Source: Styela clava (Eukaryota > Chordata > Ascidiacea > Stolidobranchia > Styelidae). Taken from it: a stretch of 64,000 nucleotides of DNA. A program made the translations under genes and the position numbers. The notes under the pieces are model-generated. The model was not told where the DNA came from. It saw only the letters and a list, made by a program, of their open reading frames with translations, and made no database searches. Shown here one piece after another: positions 13,501 through 26,000 of the stretch. The stretch spans positions 27,457,395-27,521,394 of the forward strand of contig NC_135250.1 in assembly GCF_964204865.1 (NCBI RefSeq), written 5' to 3'. Each line of letters begins with the position of its first letter. Position 1 is the first letter of the stretch.

Positions 13501-13976
13501 TGCATATCACAAACACAGAAAAGGTAAGAACTGTCCACATCAAACTTTTTTTTAGTTTCTCCGCTTTTTTGCAATCAGAATTCTGGTTGGGTAGCGGAGG
13601 AAGAGCTGAAAACATTATATGATACATAAATATACATATGGCTGTGTTTCTAACTAATCCATTTATATATCTTGGGTATATATTAAAGATAAACTTTTCC
13701 ATAACAAATTTATTTAGGAGTTATTTTACTTTGCACTTTTTCATGACATATGACATATATTTGGGATATATAAAGTCTATAAAATCGTGAAAAATATTTT
13801 TTTTCAGTGGCCGCTGCTAAATATTAATTACATGTTTTATCACCTTCATTTTGCCTGTCCATTCTAACGTATCCATTATCAGGAAGTCTTCCAACTTCAG
13901 GATTTTGATAAACCGGCTGGCCATTTGAAGTTTGAATTGGTTCTGTTCGAAGAGATCTTTGATTTGTGTCAGCCAT
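10512..13976 (-). CDS. Type II transmembrane C-type lectin-domain protein, 238 aa
   Basis: Exons on the minus strand: 13976-13844, 13605-13460, 11333-11143, 10758-10512; phases 1, 0 and 2 join cleanly. Exon 1 starts MADTNQRSL and encodes a 44-residue cytoplasmic tail with VYQNP and GYVRM. Exon 2 carries basic residues (KKAEKLKKS) and then one hydrophobic helix (about residues 65-90), giving a type II topology with no signal peptide. Exons 3-4 encode a C-type lectin domain: YTEAKEKCEMVGAKLA, HTWIGLRK, WIWSD, EPN (the mannose-type sugar-binding triad), WTEACGEI, NDRNCS and the final FLCEA. The first Cys of the usual NKCY is replaced (NKLY), and the tryptophan of WND is Ile. The stalk is short, as in NK-cell-type lectins. 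The exon 2 to exon 3 join is inferred from phase; the 2.1-kb intron holds alternative exon candidates. Confidence 0.8.
12082..13086 (-). CDS. Alternative 3' exons of the lectin gene, or a separate small membrane protein
   Basis: Within the large lectin intron, two minus-strand exon candidates are phase-compatible with the TM exon. A 34-nt exon (13086-13053, QRYGTIMLNET) has a CGCAG acceptor and GTATAA donor. A terminal exon (12212-12082) has a TTTTGTTTTAG acceptor, reads SKTENDSSLFIPTTNTP and ends at TAA. Joined to lectin exons 1-2 they would give a 147-aa type II protein whose extracellular part is Thr/Asn-rich with one NVT glycosylation site and no lectin domain. This could be alternative splicing with intronic termination, or a distinct gene. 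Sequence alone cannot decide. Confidence 0.4.
12420..12603 (-). CDS. Unassigned exon-like open frame in lectin intron
   Basis: Minus-strand open frame behind a TTTTATTAG acceptor, reading NFLLFEKGSNPPIFGPKI, then a Thr-rich part, and ending at TGA. Its base composition is higher in GC than the flanking intron. It is phase 0 at its start, so it could be spliced directly from the lectin TM exon (phase 0). No domain is recognised. It may be an alternative terminal exon or chance. Confidence 0.22.
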
Positions 13977-15675
13977 GATTTAATGCAGTATCGGCAACGG
14001 AACTTTTTTTATGAAGAAATCTGATTTAAATATTACTTAATTCTCAATTCTACTGACTAGCCTGAAATGAATGTAAAAGTTTGAAATTGCCGAAGATTTT
14101 TACTTTTCTTTAAATTATTAAGGTTGCTTCGAATCAGTCATAGTTCAAATAAAGCGATACATTTATTTATTTGTATGTAAATACAGACAGGTATTTTATT
14201 GAACTCTCATATTGTTCAATGTGTTTGCTATACTATAGATCATTATTAAATTTCTTAGTGTGCTGTCTGTCTATCACCTCATTCTCAAGATTAAGTTAGT
14301 AATTATTTTATTTCATTAATCTGCTCTACAATTCAATTAGAACTCTGTTGCCGAATACAAACAAAAAACGTATTCTTCTTATAGACGTTCATATAAATGT
14401 AACGATTCTTATCTTTTTTTAATTCAAGATTACCCGATTGGGAAGACTTACATAAATTGCTGGTTATTTCCCCGATATTTTTTCAAGTTGCACTGAAAGT
14501 GTTTGCGTATGTAACTTATAATTAGAAAATGAGAAATTATCTATACCTAGGATAATTTTTTTATAATTTCAGCTCTGTTTACGTACATTTCAAAATAAGT
14601 ATCATGCGTTGTAATGGAAAGCAATAATTTGTGGGCATTCATTGCTTCGTAACAAAAACAATAATAATAAACACTTTTACTTTGTGCTGAGCGTGATCGT
14701 TTAAAAATATTTTTGAGACTTGTGGTATGGTGGTTAGCGCTTTGACGTTGTAATGAATTGTTATCGTTTGAAAAATATATTTGAAACCCAATTAGACATA
14801 ACATTCCGAATCCAAATCAACCACATAACCCAGCATGTCATTAAATGTCTGATGTTATGTGAAAGTGATAAAAAATATAAAATAAACTCAAGTTCAGATG
14901 CTCTAAACTTTGTACATTGAAAATAGTTTTAAGATTAACTAGCCATAATTCAAGCTTGATCTATATAGGCCGATATCATGAAATGTTATTTGGTCTACCT
15001 GTAAAACGAAAATAGCTGAGGTATATATATATATAGATATTATCTTGAAGCTCTTCTATAAGATTAAATGACAATATGACAAAATTGTTTGCGAGGTTAA
15101 ACCCATAAAAATACCGAATATCAAAACAAAAAAATCAAATTGATTCTCATGTTTTTATGCCCATAGATCATTCAGATAAGTCAGTATACATTATTACGTA
15201 AAGACTAAATGTTTTAAACCCTATTAGTAAAGATTAAATTAAACAAAGTTATAAAGGTGACAAACGTGACGTATGTTGGACTTGGCGGAAAGTTGAAGCT
15301 TTGTGTTCAAATGCAAGTTAAGAATGGTTTTAAGAAGAGAAAGTTTTCAATCACATCAACGAAAATGCGTTTATCTTCTCACATGTTAATAAAGTCATTT
15401 GTATTTGTCTTGCCTATTTACTTTTGTACAAATTGGTTGGTACACTATACTAATTAACAATAACAAATTGAAATGTTAAAAATAGTACTTCGACTATAAT
15501 CTACAATGTGCTGCATTAGCGTAAAGTAACTGAAAACGAACAAACATGCAAATCTCTATTGAAGATGCATAAAATGGATTACCATCGCTTAGTCGCTTTC
15601 TTCTAGTGGTAATTGCTTCGTAAATAACCTCTAACATTTAACAATGCGAAAATGCGTTCATCGGAAACTCTAGAC
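13977..15675. other. Intergenic sequence upstream of lectin gene
   Basis: AT-rich and without a recognised gene. It contains the presumed promoter of the minus-strand lectin gene next to 13976, but no clear TATA or initiator can be singled out in this AT background. Confidence 0.35.
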
Positions 15676-16187
15676 CAGGGTGGTCCAAACCCAGGCTTTA
15701 TTATCTATGGCCCGTGTCGCCATTGCGGGAGGGTTAACAAAAAATCAAACAAAACAAAATTTCGTGATGTTTCGTTATAAAAATAACCAGAAAATTTTTT
15801 TGACATATTGTTACAACACTAATGTCGCTGAATTGACTAGTGTTATGGCTAGCTGAGGCAACTAGCGAAGTTGAATAATGTGCTTGGCTAGTCTAAATTG
15901 TTAACTGGCTTTCTATCTTTTGGGTCTGGAATATATGCTAGCAAAATAGGCTTTATAAGTAACTGAAAATCGAATGAGGAATCTATTAGCCTAGGTTGAC
16001 TATGCCTGATAACCAAATATTAATGTTATGGCCGAACAATATAATTTCTGCTGGGTAAATACCCTCCTGTATCTCAAAATTAGTAAAATTCGATAATAAA
16101 TCAATCTGCAGTTATTTAAAGTTACACTCTTGTGGCCCGCGAGAACATAAAAAATAATAGTGAGAACATCAACCTTGGACCACCCTG
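15676..16187. mobile_element. hAT-type MITE, 512 bp
   Basis: Terminal inverted repeats CAGGGTGGTCCAA (15676-15688) and its exact complement at 16175-16187. Flanking 8-bp sequences CTCTAGAC and CTATAGAA match at 6 of 8 positions, as expected of a hAT target-site duplication. Subterminal GGCCCG motifs occur at both ends. There is no transposase frame. Confidence 0.8.
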
Positions 16188-17041
16188 CTATAGAATGTCT
16201 ATGCTGGAAAAGAAAAATTACGCTGCAGCTCTTATTACCACCACTAAACTCGCATGCAAAAACTCAGATAACAATTTCAAAAAAATCAATTTGGCATAAG
16301 TTTCACAAGTCTGTGGTGATATGAAAAATACCAATCAAATTAAATTAAAAAACACGTTGTCAAATTTATGTGTATAAAGATGCATTATGGACTCAAATTG
16401 GAAGTTGAGAGAAACGGATCTACACTTTTTGATCTACAATTTTTACGTGAAAAATACATCGTTGAAGCCAGCAATTGCAGAATAATTCTGATATAAATAT
16501 GTTTTCTAAGTGTTTAACATTTTGTTTATCTCAAATTTGGTCATAATGTTTATAAGCGATTCAAACTCGATTACACCCACGTTGTTCACACACTCGACAA
16601 AATCGCTTCGCAGTTACCTAATTTTTACAAAAAATAAAATACTTCAGATACGAAAATATTTATTTCCTGATTTTTGGTACAATTTATTATATAAGTGGTT
16701 AAATGAAATGTTACTAGTTCAGAAAAAAAGTAGACATTTTTTATAATGTGACCATTATCCCCATCAGCAATATTAACAGAAATTTATCAAAAATCAATTA
16801 TAAATTACATGAATACCCGTCGAAAATGGTGTTTAGCATAGTTAGATAATTTCAAATAAAATATTACACATAGTTTTACTGTAGAATTACTTTATTTTTC
16901 AACATAACAAATATTTTAGTGGAACCAAGTTGACCTGATGATATTTGATACCATAAAACACAAACATATCAAACAAAGTACTCGTTGTCAATGACAAACG
17001 TAAATCAGGTAACTACGTCAAGAACTCTAGCCGAGCCGCTT
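16188..17041. other. 3' flank of cytokine receptor gene A
   Basis: Non-coding AT-rich sequence. A minus-strand AATAAA (complement at 16891-16896) lies about 146 bases past the gene A stop codon and is its likely polyadenylation signal. Confidence 0.45.
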
Positions 17042-20000
17042 TCACTTTGGACTATATAAGGCTGCATCAGTTGAAAAAGAATCTGAGTTTACAGTTTTTG
17101 GAGCAAGACTAAATACAGAGTCTTCTACATTATCGATATTTGCGCAGACATGGCGAGATGTCGATGACATTGGATTGTTTTTACCTTCAAGGAATTGAGG
17201 CGAATAATTTACCGGTACATCCATTTCAAGAAAATGGGGTTCATCTACACTTGATAAGTTTGTATTGCTTGTTGTCTTACCAGAAACGGGGCTTTTGGCC
17301 AAGTTATCACAATTAATTTTTATTGTTTGTATTTTATTGTTTGGCAAATGTTCTCTCCTGTTTTGAACAGACTTTTGCGCGTTCCTTGCCATCGTTTGGA
17401 TTGCACAGCCATCTTCGTCAGTTTGAACAGGGGTTTGTAATTTACGTGGCGAAATTTCTGGCAATAATTGACTTGGTTCATCGTTTTTAATTCGCGGTCT
17501 GTTGGTTGTCGCGTCGATTATCAAGTGGTGGGCTTGACTTTCACGAGAGGTATTCCACATCTCCCTCATATATGGGTGGATATTGTATAATGCTTTGTTG
17601 TCTTCGAATAGAATTTTGCTTTCAATTTTGTTAATTTCGAATTCCCCGTGTTGAACAGGTTGATGGGTTGTTTCGTTAAAGTTTTCATATATTGAAGTTC
17701 TTTTCACATCTGAAGAACACAATGTGCCATGTTACAATATTGTCCATATTATTAATTTTGCTTCTGTTTCGTTTCTAATACAGGATTGCGAACGAGGCAT
17801 CAAAAAAGGTTCTGCAACACGTAGCTCTGCAGCGGCGTGCAACCGATTTTTTTACTTCGTTTTAATTATAGCTAGTGATGAAAATATTTTTTTGCATAAC
17901 GCAGTAACTGTTTGAAAATATGGACAACAGTTTTATTGCTCGATTACTTAGCGATGGCTATCCTCTATCAAGAAATATCCAAAATTGTGAGAGTAATTTT
18001 TTCAGAATTTGTATTGTAAAGTAGAATCGCAATTGTAATCAAGTGTTCTCTTTTTCATCGGTTCATCATATTAATCCCGCTGCAGTTGATCGACGCCCCA
18101 AACGAAATGAATTTACATTACAACGACAAAGTCATCGATAACCTACTGTGTTCGCTCAAAATACTGGAAAAGATCTCTGCGGCCCATGCTTTTTTGCGCG
18201 TCTCGTGATCACCTGCAGGGTCGGAACAAGTTCATATCTTACTGGAATATTATACTGTCCTTGACTGTTTTCTGGTTCAAACAAAGAAATATGCATATCG
18301 TTTTATGTAGATGCTCACATTAATCAGAAAAAGCACGCCGAACAAAAAAAGCACGCGTGCCGATTGTTCGGTTTTTGAGTCTTGCGAGGTTTGATGGGGC
18401 GCATTCGCGATGAATCGGGGCCTAAAAAGCGAAAAGTGTTATTACTCGACGCCACGGTATCACGAAAGACGTCGCAGTAAGACGCCGGAAGAGAAATTGC
18501 GTAATAAACCAACGCAACTTCGTCTTCGATGAAGCGTTCGAGACGGCATAAAAATAACAAAACAACGAGATTTCTCGCAAACCGGCGGCTGGGAACCACT
18601 GCTTTGAACTATGAATATAATATACCTTCTAGATTTTGCGTATTATTCGCGTTCTGTGGATTTGGAATGTCATTGATAATTTCAGAGCTGCTATCTGAAT
18701 CAGCATCAGCTTTTATTCCTTCTTCATTAGATTCTTTTGCTTGCAGTAAATCCCAATTGCAGCTGTTAGATATAAAACATGAAATAAATATTTGAGCAAA
18801 GTTTACTCAAATAAAAGCGTGATCTAACATACCCCTACATATCTTTTGGAACCAACATATATTTGCTGTTTTAGCCATATGACGCTGGACCAAGATGTCA
18901 GTGCTCTCATACGTTTGAAAGATATTCACCATTTCACTCCGAATAAGTCGCTTTTCCAGACCCAAATGTCTCATTTTTGTGATGTGGGGCGTCTTGTTGG
19001 GCGACTATTTTTTTTGGGGGGGGGGGGGGGGGGGTGTACAATTTGAACTATAAAATACCTTGAGAGTGAAACATCCCTCACGTCAGGTCAGTTTAAATGA
19101 ATTGGCGTTCTCGCACTGTGAATATGGAATATCACGGCTGTGATTATTATATTTGAAGTTGCAGCTTGTGTGTGTATCACGAGCCGAGGCTATTACCGAT
19201 ACCATCACACGTGCGATTGCATTTTGTGAAATTCGCGGAATGGTTTCGTCATCGTGATGTGTTATTTGGGCCGTAAACATCTTTTATTTCAGCATTTATT
19301 CTTCCTAAATCACAAATATTTTTGACATATCTTTGGCGTCGCGAAGACATGATAAGTACATTTTTGTTCTTAAACGCACGATGACACCTGTAAAAAACGA
19401 GTTTATAGCGACAGCGACGAGATGCAAAGAAAGGAGTGAATACGCCACCCAAATTTTTTTGATTGAGGAGCGGCATTATAAAATACTAAAAATGAAACGG
19501 AAAACGCCATAAGTCTTGTTTTAGGATGGACCGTGACATAATTAAAGACGCTTTTTAAGACATTGCATATTGCAAAATATGATTGTTATATGTAAAAACC
19601 CATTGTCAATTTACAAAAAACCACTTGAATATTTTACGAACGTCAGTTTTGAAATCGCCATATTTCTTATTGAGGCATTAGCAGTTGTTGAGATCACATT
19701 TTCCTTTAGAAAGGTTTGTATATTCATTTCTAATATAGCGAATAAAATGTTATACTACCCAACAATATAGTTTGAATACTTAAGGTATTTAGACAATGTT
19801 TCGTAAACAAACACGCTCGTAAATCCGTAAAACAGATTGTGATAATTTACGACCTGTTCTATTTCTCAGGAATTTTGTAAACAATTAATCAACTATATAA
19901 ACACGATCAAATTAGAGCGCGCATCAAGATATAAATTGATAATACTCATTCAAAGTACTTAAATTTGTATCAAAAAAGATTTTGTTACCCCTTTGCCAGC

Positions 20001-23000
20001 CAATTCAAGTCTACAGTGTTTTATTAAAATCTCATTTAATTTTAAATTATAGAATTCAAAATCTCGAAAACAGAATGCGTCCAGATTTGTCAACTGAAAA
20101 TTATAAACGAAAACAAAAAATAATTTGAGGATAATATTTTTTATATGGTCTGGATGATAAGGATATACATAGGCGGTCACCGGAGTCGGTTACTACCCAA
20201 CTTTATTTGTTACTCCTGACGTAATGCGCCAAAATAAATATCGAGGCCAGTTCGGTGGATTTTCAGGTCAGCGTAAAGCATTAACACTTACGCAATTTAT
20301 TTTCATATGTAAATATTTTCAACAGGAATCTTTCATGATGTCACTCAAAATTTGAAATCTTGCTTTCATTATTTCAACGATAGCGTAGCAAACTTAGCAT
20401 AAATGTTTGATAACAATACTTAACAAGGAATATTTCAACCGATCATATCTGAGTACAGCTTATAATTACAAGAAAATATTTACTATTGCGATGACGTATA
20501 TTTGTTTTTTCATACCATTTCAAACATTTCTTACGATTGAGGTATATTTTAACTGTTTGCCAAACAGATGTGCTTATCACGAGTCAATATGTTATTTACC
20601 TCATGCCGAAGAGGGAAAATTGAATACCAACATGGTATTTGAGGTTTTTAATTACAGCGCGGTGTGGTTAAATGACCTATAATCGAACTACATTAAAATT
20701 TTAACAGTACTCGATATTCTAGTTTCATTTTTGATTATCGGCTTGAGAATACAGAAATCATTTTCATACCACCAAATTCTTTTTGTATGATTCATTTTGT
20801 GCAACCAAGTCTTATTTTGCTAAATTATACTATATTTTCAAAGTCGTTCGAAACCTTTTCTATTTTAAATAAAAAAGTCAATTAGAGTGTAATTTATATA
20901 AAATATGAAATTCAATTTTAAAATAACTTTTACTTCCAAAATTCATGATTTTGATGGGTATGTTGGTTTTACATCACACATACATGTATTTATAAATTTT
21001 CACATCTTAGCCAAAATCTTATACAGCAATGAGAAATTATTATTTATAAATATTATTTCAACTCGCCAGCGGTAATGGTTGAAATCTACACAGCCAACGC
21101 AAATGTTAATAAGCGTTCCCTTTTAAAGATATGAAGATCCCTATTACATCTTATTCATTATTGTCAAATATTTTGCGTCGACCAATCACTATATTTTACA
21201 CGTAATTTTTGTCTTTGATGCAAAACTACCAGAAAAATATTCTATTTAATGAACAATAATAATGTAATAACTAGACGTGAACAGACGTAATTTTGAATTT
21301 ATGCTTGTAATTAATTATCTTGTTGCTATATAAACAGCAGATTATTTTGACACATTGTTATTATATATCTAAATAATTATTTTTATTGGACCTAATAATT
21401 TTTACACGACGTTGAAATGACGTTTATACCGCGAACAAGGATGGCTGCTATATTTTGGTAGTATTAGAATCTTTTCGGTTCTGAATTGCCTACTCAATTC
21501 ATAAAACCCTTGATAGATGGACAACGAATTGAGATGATAGAAATTGATGTTCAGTCAGAAATTTGAAACCTGTCAATATTGTTTGGCATTTGTTCTATAG
21601 TTATGAATTGCTCATAAAAATGTATTCAATTATGTATGTATATTTAATCTTCAGTAAATGGTAAAAATGTGGATATTCTATATTATAGGATAGAAATCGC
21701 TCACCAGCAAAGTAGATTTATTGGCTCTTTTGCTTTATTTTCGTAATCACATTTGATTGTATTCTGAAAAAGAATATTAGGAATACTTGCTATTTTTTAT
21801 TACTCTAATACAGCCATTTTTTATATATACATTGGGCTTTGTTTCACTTTCACAGGTAAACTGCTACAAAAGAGATAAATAAAATTCTAAATGCTGCCAA
21901 ACAAGTAATTTTTGATAATACTATTTAGATAATATTGTATATATTTCCATTTTTTCCTGCCAAACAAATATTTATTATAAATATATATATATATATATGT
22001 ATATAAATGCTCACTGCTCAGTAGTTACCTGCATGCGACACTTACCTAATTTTCAGGTAAAAATTTGCGTCACTTTGAAAAAAATTGCAAGTACAAATAA
22101 ACAAAATATTTTTGTCAAGTGTACAAAGACTTAATTATATTACTCTCGAAAATCTTGAGGCATTAACTGGTATAACAAATTTTGATGAACAAAATCGTTA
22201 CTCGACTTAATATATTTATATATATAAAATTTTTATACATAGCTCCGAACATTTTATAAGTTTTCCCAATTTTCAATACCAAGGAATACGTTGTTGTTCG
22301 GTTATTGAATAGATTACTTACCACATTATCAGGAATAGGAAGTTTTAGCAATTGGCTTGGTTCTTTCAGAAATGTTTTAAATAATTTCCATATGCCAAAC
22401 ACAGACGAAGCTAATAGTAAACATCCAAATAGTGTTAAAAAGAGTGCAAGTTGTGCTTCTTGAGGAAACGGATCTGCAAAATATGTATTTTGAGTATTTG
22501 CGTATATGTATTATGAAATGTGCTTATTAAATTTCGGAAAGACGAATTACTCATCCTTTCTTAGAAGGTTTGTATAACAATATTCCACAACTTCAACTCG
22601 GACTGAAAAATGCAAATTAACGGTCACAGCGTTTAGGTTGTTAATACCAACAACCTCATTTAAGATGTTATGAAGTTGATTTAAACATTGCTAAACACGA
22701 AAACCTGATGTCTCATTACATATCAGTGGCTGGTTGTCAAAAAATTGACTGAAACCGATACATGCACGATGGGGTTCTAATAGCTTAATAATGTGAATCG
22801 ATTTAAAATTACTAGATAGACAACAACATGCAAATAGAATTAAATCACTGATTAGCAAAAGTGTTTATATTTTTTATTTAAAAATAGCTAATCATTACAA
22901 ATTCTTTTCGATTTTCATTGATGTCAGCTTCCAGTAGAAATGATTTTATTATCAACTTAACACTTACCATCTAATGTTTTTGTGTAAACTGTAGCATTGT

Positions 23001-26000
23001 CGCTTTTTATTCTTTTGTCTGTTCGTGCCATATACCAGGATTTTACCGTGTAGTTGGTGCCTGGCTCTAGTGTTATGTTTGTGTAGTACGGTTTACAGTT
23101 ACCTGCAATAGAGAAATTATATTGCAATATTCTTACAAAAAAAATTTATTAGTTGATCTTGGACAGTTCAAAATACAAATCAAAATCATGTTCAAAAGTA
23201 TGAAATAATAGGTACAATTTTATTTTTCAATCTTTTTGTAATTTACCATACACGTTTTGTCGTCAAAATTTTAATTGAAACACTTTTTTTAAAAAAAAAA
23301 TTCTTGTACTTACTGTATGGTTTTCTACATTCTCCTTCATCTGCAATGAAATTATAATAATATGTTATATATAATAAATTATTGCAAACAAAATAATATA
23401 AGACAAAAAAATAATTAATAAAAACGTATAAATATAAAACGTATTTGATTTCAATGTAAGTCCGCAAGGTTATATTGTAAAGAATTTTAAACAAGTTGTT
23501 TAATCAAGTTTATCCATTGAATCATCCAATTATATTACACGCTTGGTAAATTGATCCACATGGATTATATTTAATAGTGACGAGAGCATGGCTCCAAATT
23601 TGACAATTAAAATGCTAATGCTACTTTTATTCCTTTAGCTATCAAATGCATATCATATATGACTAAATTTTTATATGATGATAAATGTGTTACTCACTTC
23701 ATAAAATTAAAACCTACTAAATTTATTAAATAACTAAATTACCTTTAAACAAACAGAAATAGTATATTATTCCGAGATCATAGTCGTAAAGCGTTGTAAT
23801 GCTCTTAGTCAGTTCACTTGGTAAAGTCAAAAACACACTTATTGAAGTTGTGGTACGTTGAAGTTGTAATATCGGTGCCGACAGTGACACTAAAATAAAT
23901 ATTGATAGAACAAAACAAATTTACAAATTATCATTTACCTGCTTGCTAATAATACAGTTTACCACATGGTAACAGCAATCAATTCTGCAGGTGGATTTTA
24001 GAACCCCTATTATCTCTACTATTTACAAACAAAAAATTTTGAATATTAAAAGCGCTAATACAAGTTCTTTATTTAAAAATCCCTACACGGAACACCCTTT
24101 TCAATATCATTTTGCATTTTCCATTTTCGGGATTAAAAAAATTAATAGTTGATCATTACAATTGTGAGAATACTGAATTGAGATATTGTACTGGTCTAAA
24201 GAAAATGATCACAAAATGTAGTTGTAGTCGGTAAAGCACAATTAGTCAATACATAATAAGTCCAATTATACTTTGAAATTATTTTGCAATAACCATTTTA
24301 CTTATACCACACTGCAAATTTTATTTGAATTAAAAACTTCAAGTTTTGTCGTATTGGGGTAAAACATACGAATACTGATATTTTCTTATAAGATTATTAG
24401 TAATAGTTTCCTATTCTTTTCTTACTTTGATTTTGAAGGGGTTGACACTCATTTAGTTTATACAATCTTGTTTCATTATTTTCATCATTTTTATAAATTG
24501 ATATTACCCGGAACGTGACTGTAATCAAAAGTACAAAATCAAAAAAGACAAATGAAATACTTGATGCCAAAAAATTATATTACTTTAGATGTTTAGAATA
24601 AAAACTCTCTAAACAATTTGAAAGTTGATATAATTTCTGAATATTCAGATACTTCGCACTTCCCAACATTTCTATATATCTTGAGAGTTCAATATACGTA
24701 TAGCATAACTTGCAAAACGAGGAACCTGACAATTGATTTCCTATAGGGGCATACACTATATGACCTTCAATATTCCTAAGAAAATCACGTACAGCATGCT
24801 TATTTTTGTAACAAACCTTTGGTAAAATGGACAAAAATCTTTGACAAAAAGAGTTAAATGTTATATATATATTCTTACCGTAGTTGTACGGCAAAAAAAT
24901 TTCGACATCTACTTTACATTCTGTGACGTTTAAATCAGTTATTTCTATGGTTCTGTCGTCGTCCTTGTAACAGGCCAGAGGCAGAAAATAATAGGAATAT
25001 CCGATGCTGAAAAGTTGGTAAATTTAAAAAAAAAAAATTTTAATTTATTTACTGACATGATTAAAATCTGTGTTAAAATTGACCTTGCGTTCAATATATG
25101 TTTATCCCATTGAGCCGTAGGAATAACATCCTTTAAACACACACACTGCTCCTACAAAAATTTATAATTAAAACCAAGTTGTAAAAGAAAAAGAGACTCA
25201 AGAATTGAAAAATGTTTACTTAAAATATATTAAATTACTCTTTATAGTAATACATGTATACATTCTCAAACTGTTTGATATGATATATGCTAAAAAGATT
25301 TTTCGGAAACCTAAATTCCACTTCATATTTCAATAGTTCAAAATCATCTGATACATTTTCTGCTTTCCATTTCAAAGTTCTCTGCAAGTTACGATCGATG
25401 CATTTCAAATCCGGATCTGTGATACAAATTGGATTACGCCATGATATATATACAAATTCAATTCAAATATGATTTTACTTGTATCGTGTGTCTTCCGGAA
25501 GTAATTTTAATATAGTTGAAATCCCTCGTTAAACTGTTGAATATTTCCTTTAATTCGTCAGATTATAGCATGTAATATAAAAATATAGATAGTGGCATTA
25601 AAGAGGAATGAATTATAGAGTCATGCTTCAATTTATGTCTGGAATTCTCTGATTTCATTCCCAAGGAAAAAGAAAGTGCTGTTCGTCTGGGCGACCATTT
25701 ATGAGGTGATGCTTAATTTCACATAATATACTAATATTTTCTTATATGATATTTAGTAATAGTTTCATATTCTTTTCTCACTTTGATTTTGAAGGGGTTG
25801 ACACTCATTCAATTTGTACATTCTGGTTTCATTATTTTCACCAACTTTATAAATTGATATCACCCGGAACGTGACTGTAATCAAAACAACAAGATTGAAA
25901 AAGGCAAATGAACTATTTGATGGCAAAGATTATATTATTTTAGAAAAAAACTCTTTGTATTATTTAAAAGTTGATATAATTTCTAAATAATCAGATACTT

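Larger units (their letters stand above)
18763..22321. other. Large intron region of gene A
   Basis: Should contain the missing linker exon of gene A (expected about 60 nt by analogy with gene B exon 33101-33043), but no convincing match was found. Other contents: a 19-base G run, a relict minus-strand frame at 19083-19476, and exon-like but unassigned minus-strand openings near 19720-19610 and 20095-19985. Confidence 0.4.

Noticed and set aside
19959..20180. Minus-strand open frame behind a TTTTCAG acceptor as the missing gene A linker exon
   Set aside because: Phase at its start fits, but no donor gives the required phase 2 end and it has no similarity to the gene B linker.
22026..22075. 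Short minus-strand segment with a GTAAGT donor as the gene A linker exon
   Set aside because: The only acceptor makes the exon begin with an in-frame stop.
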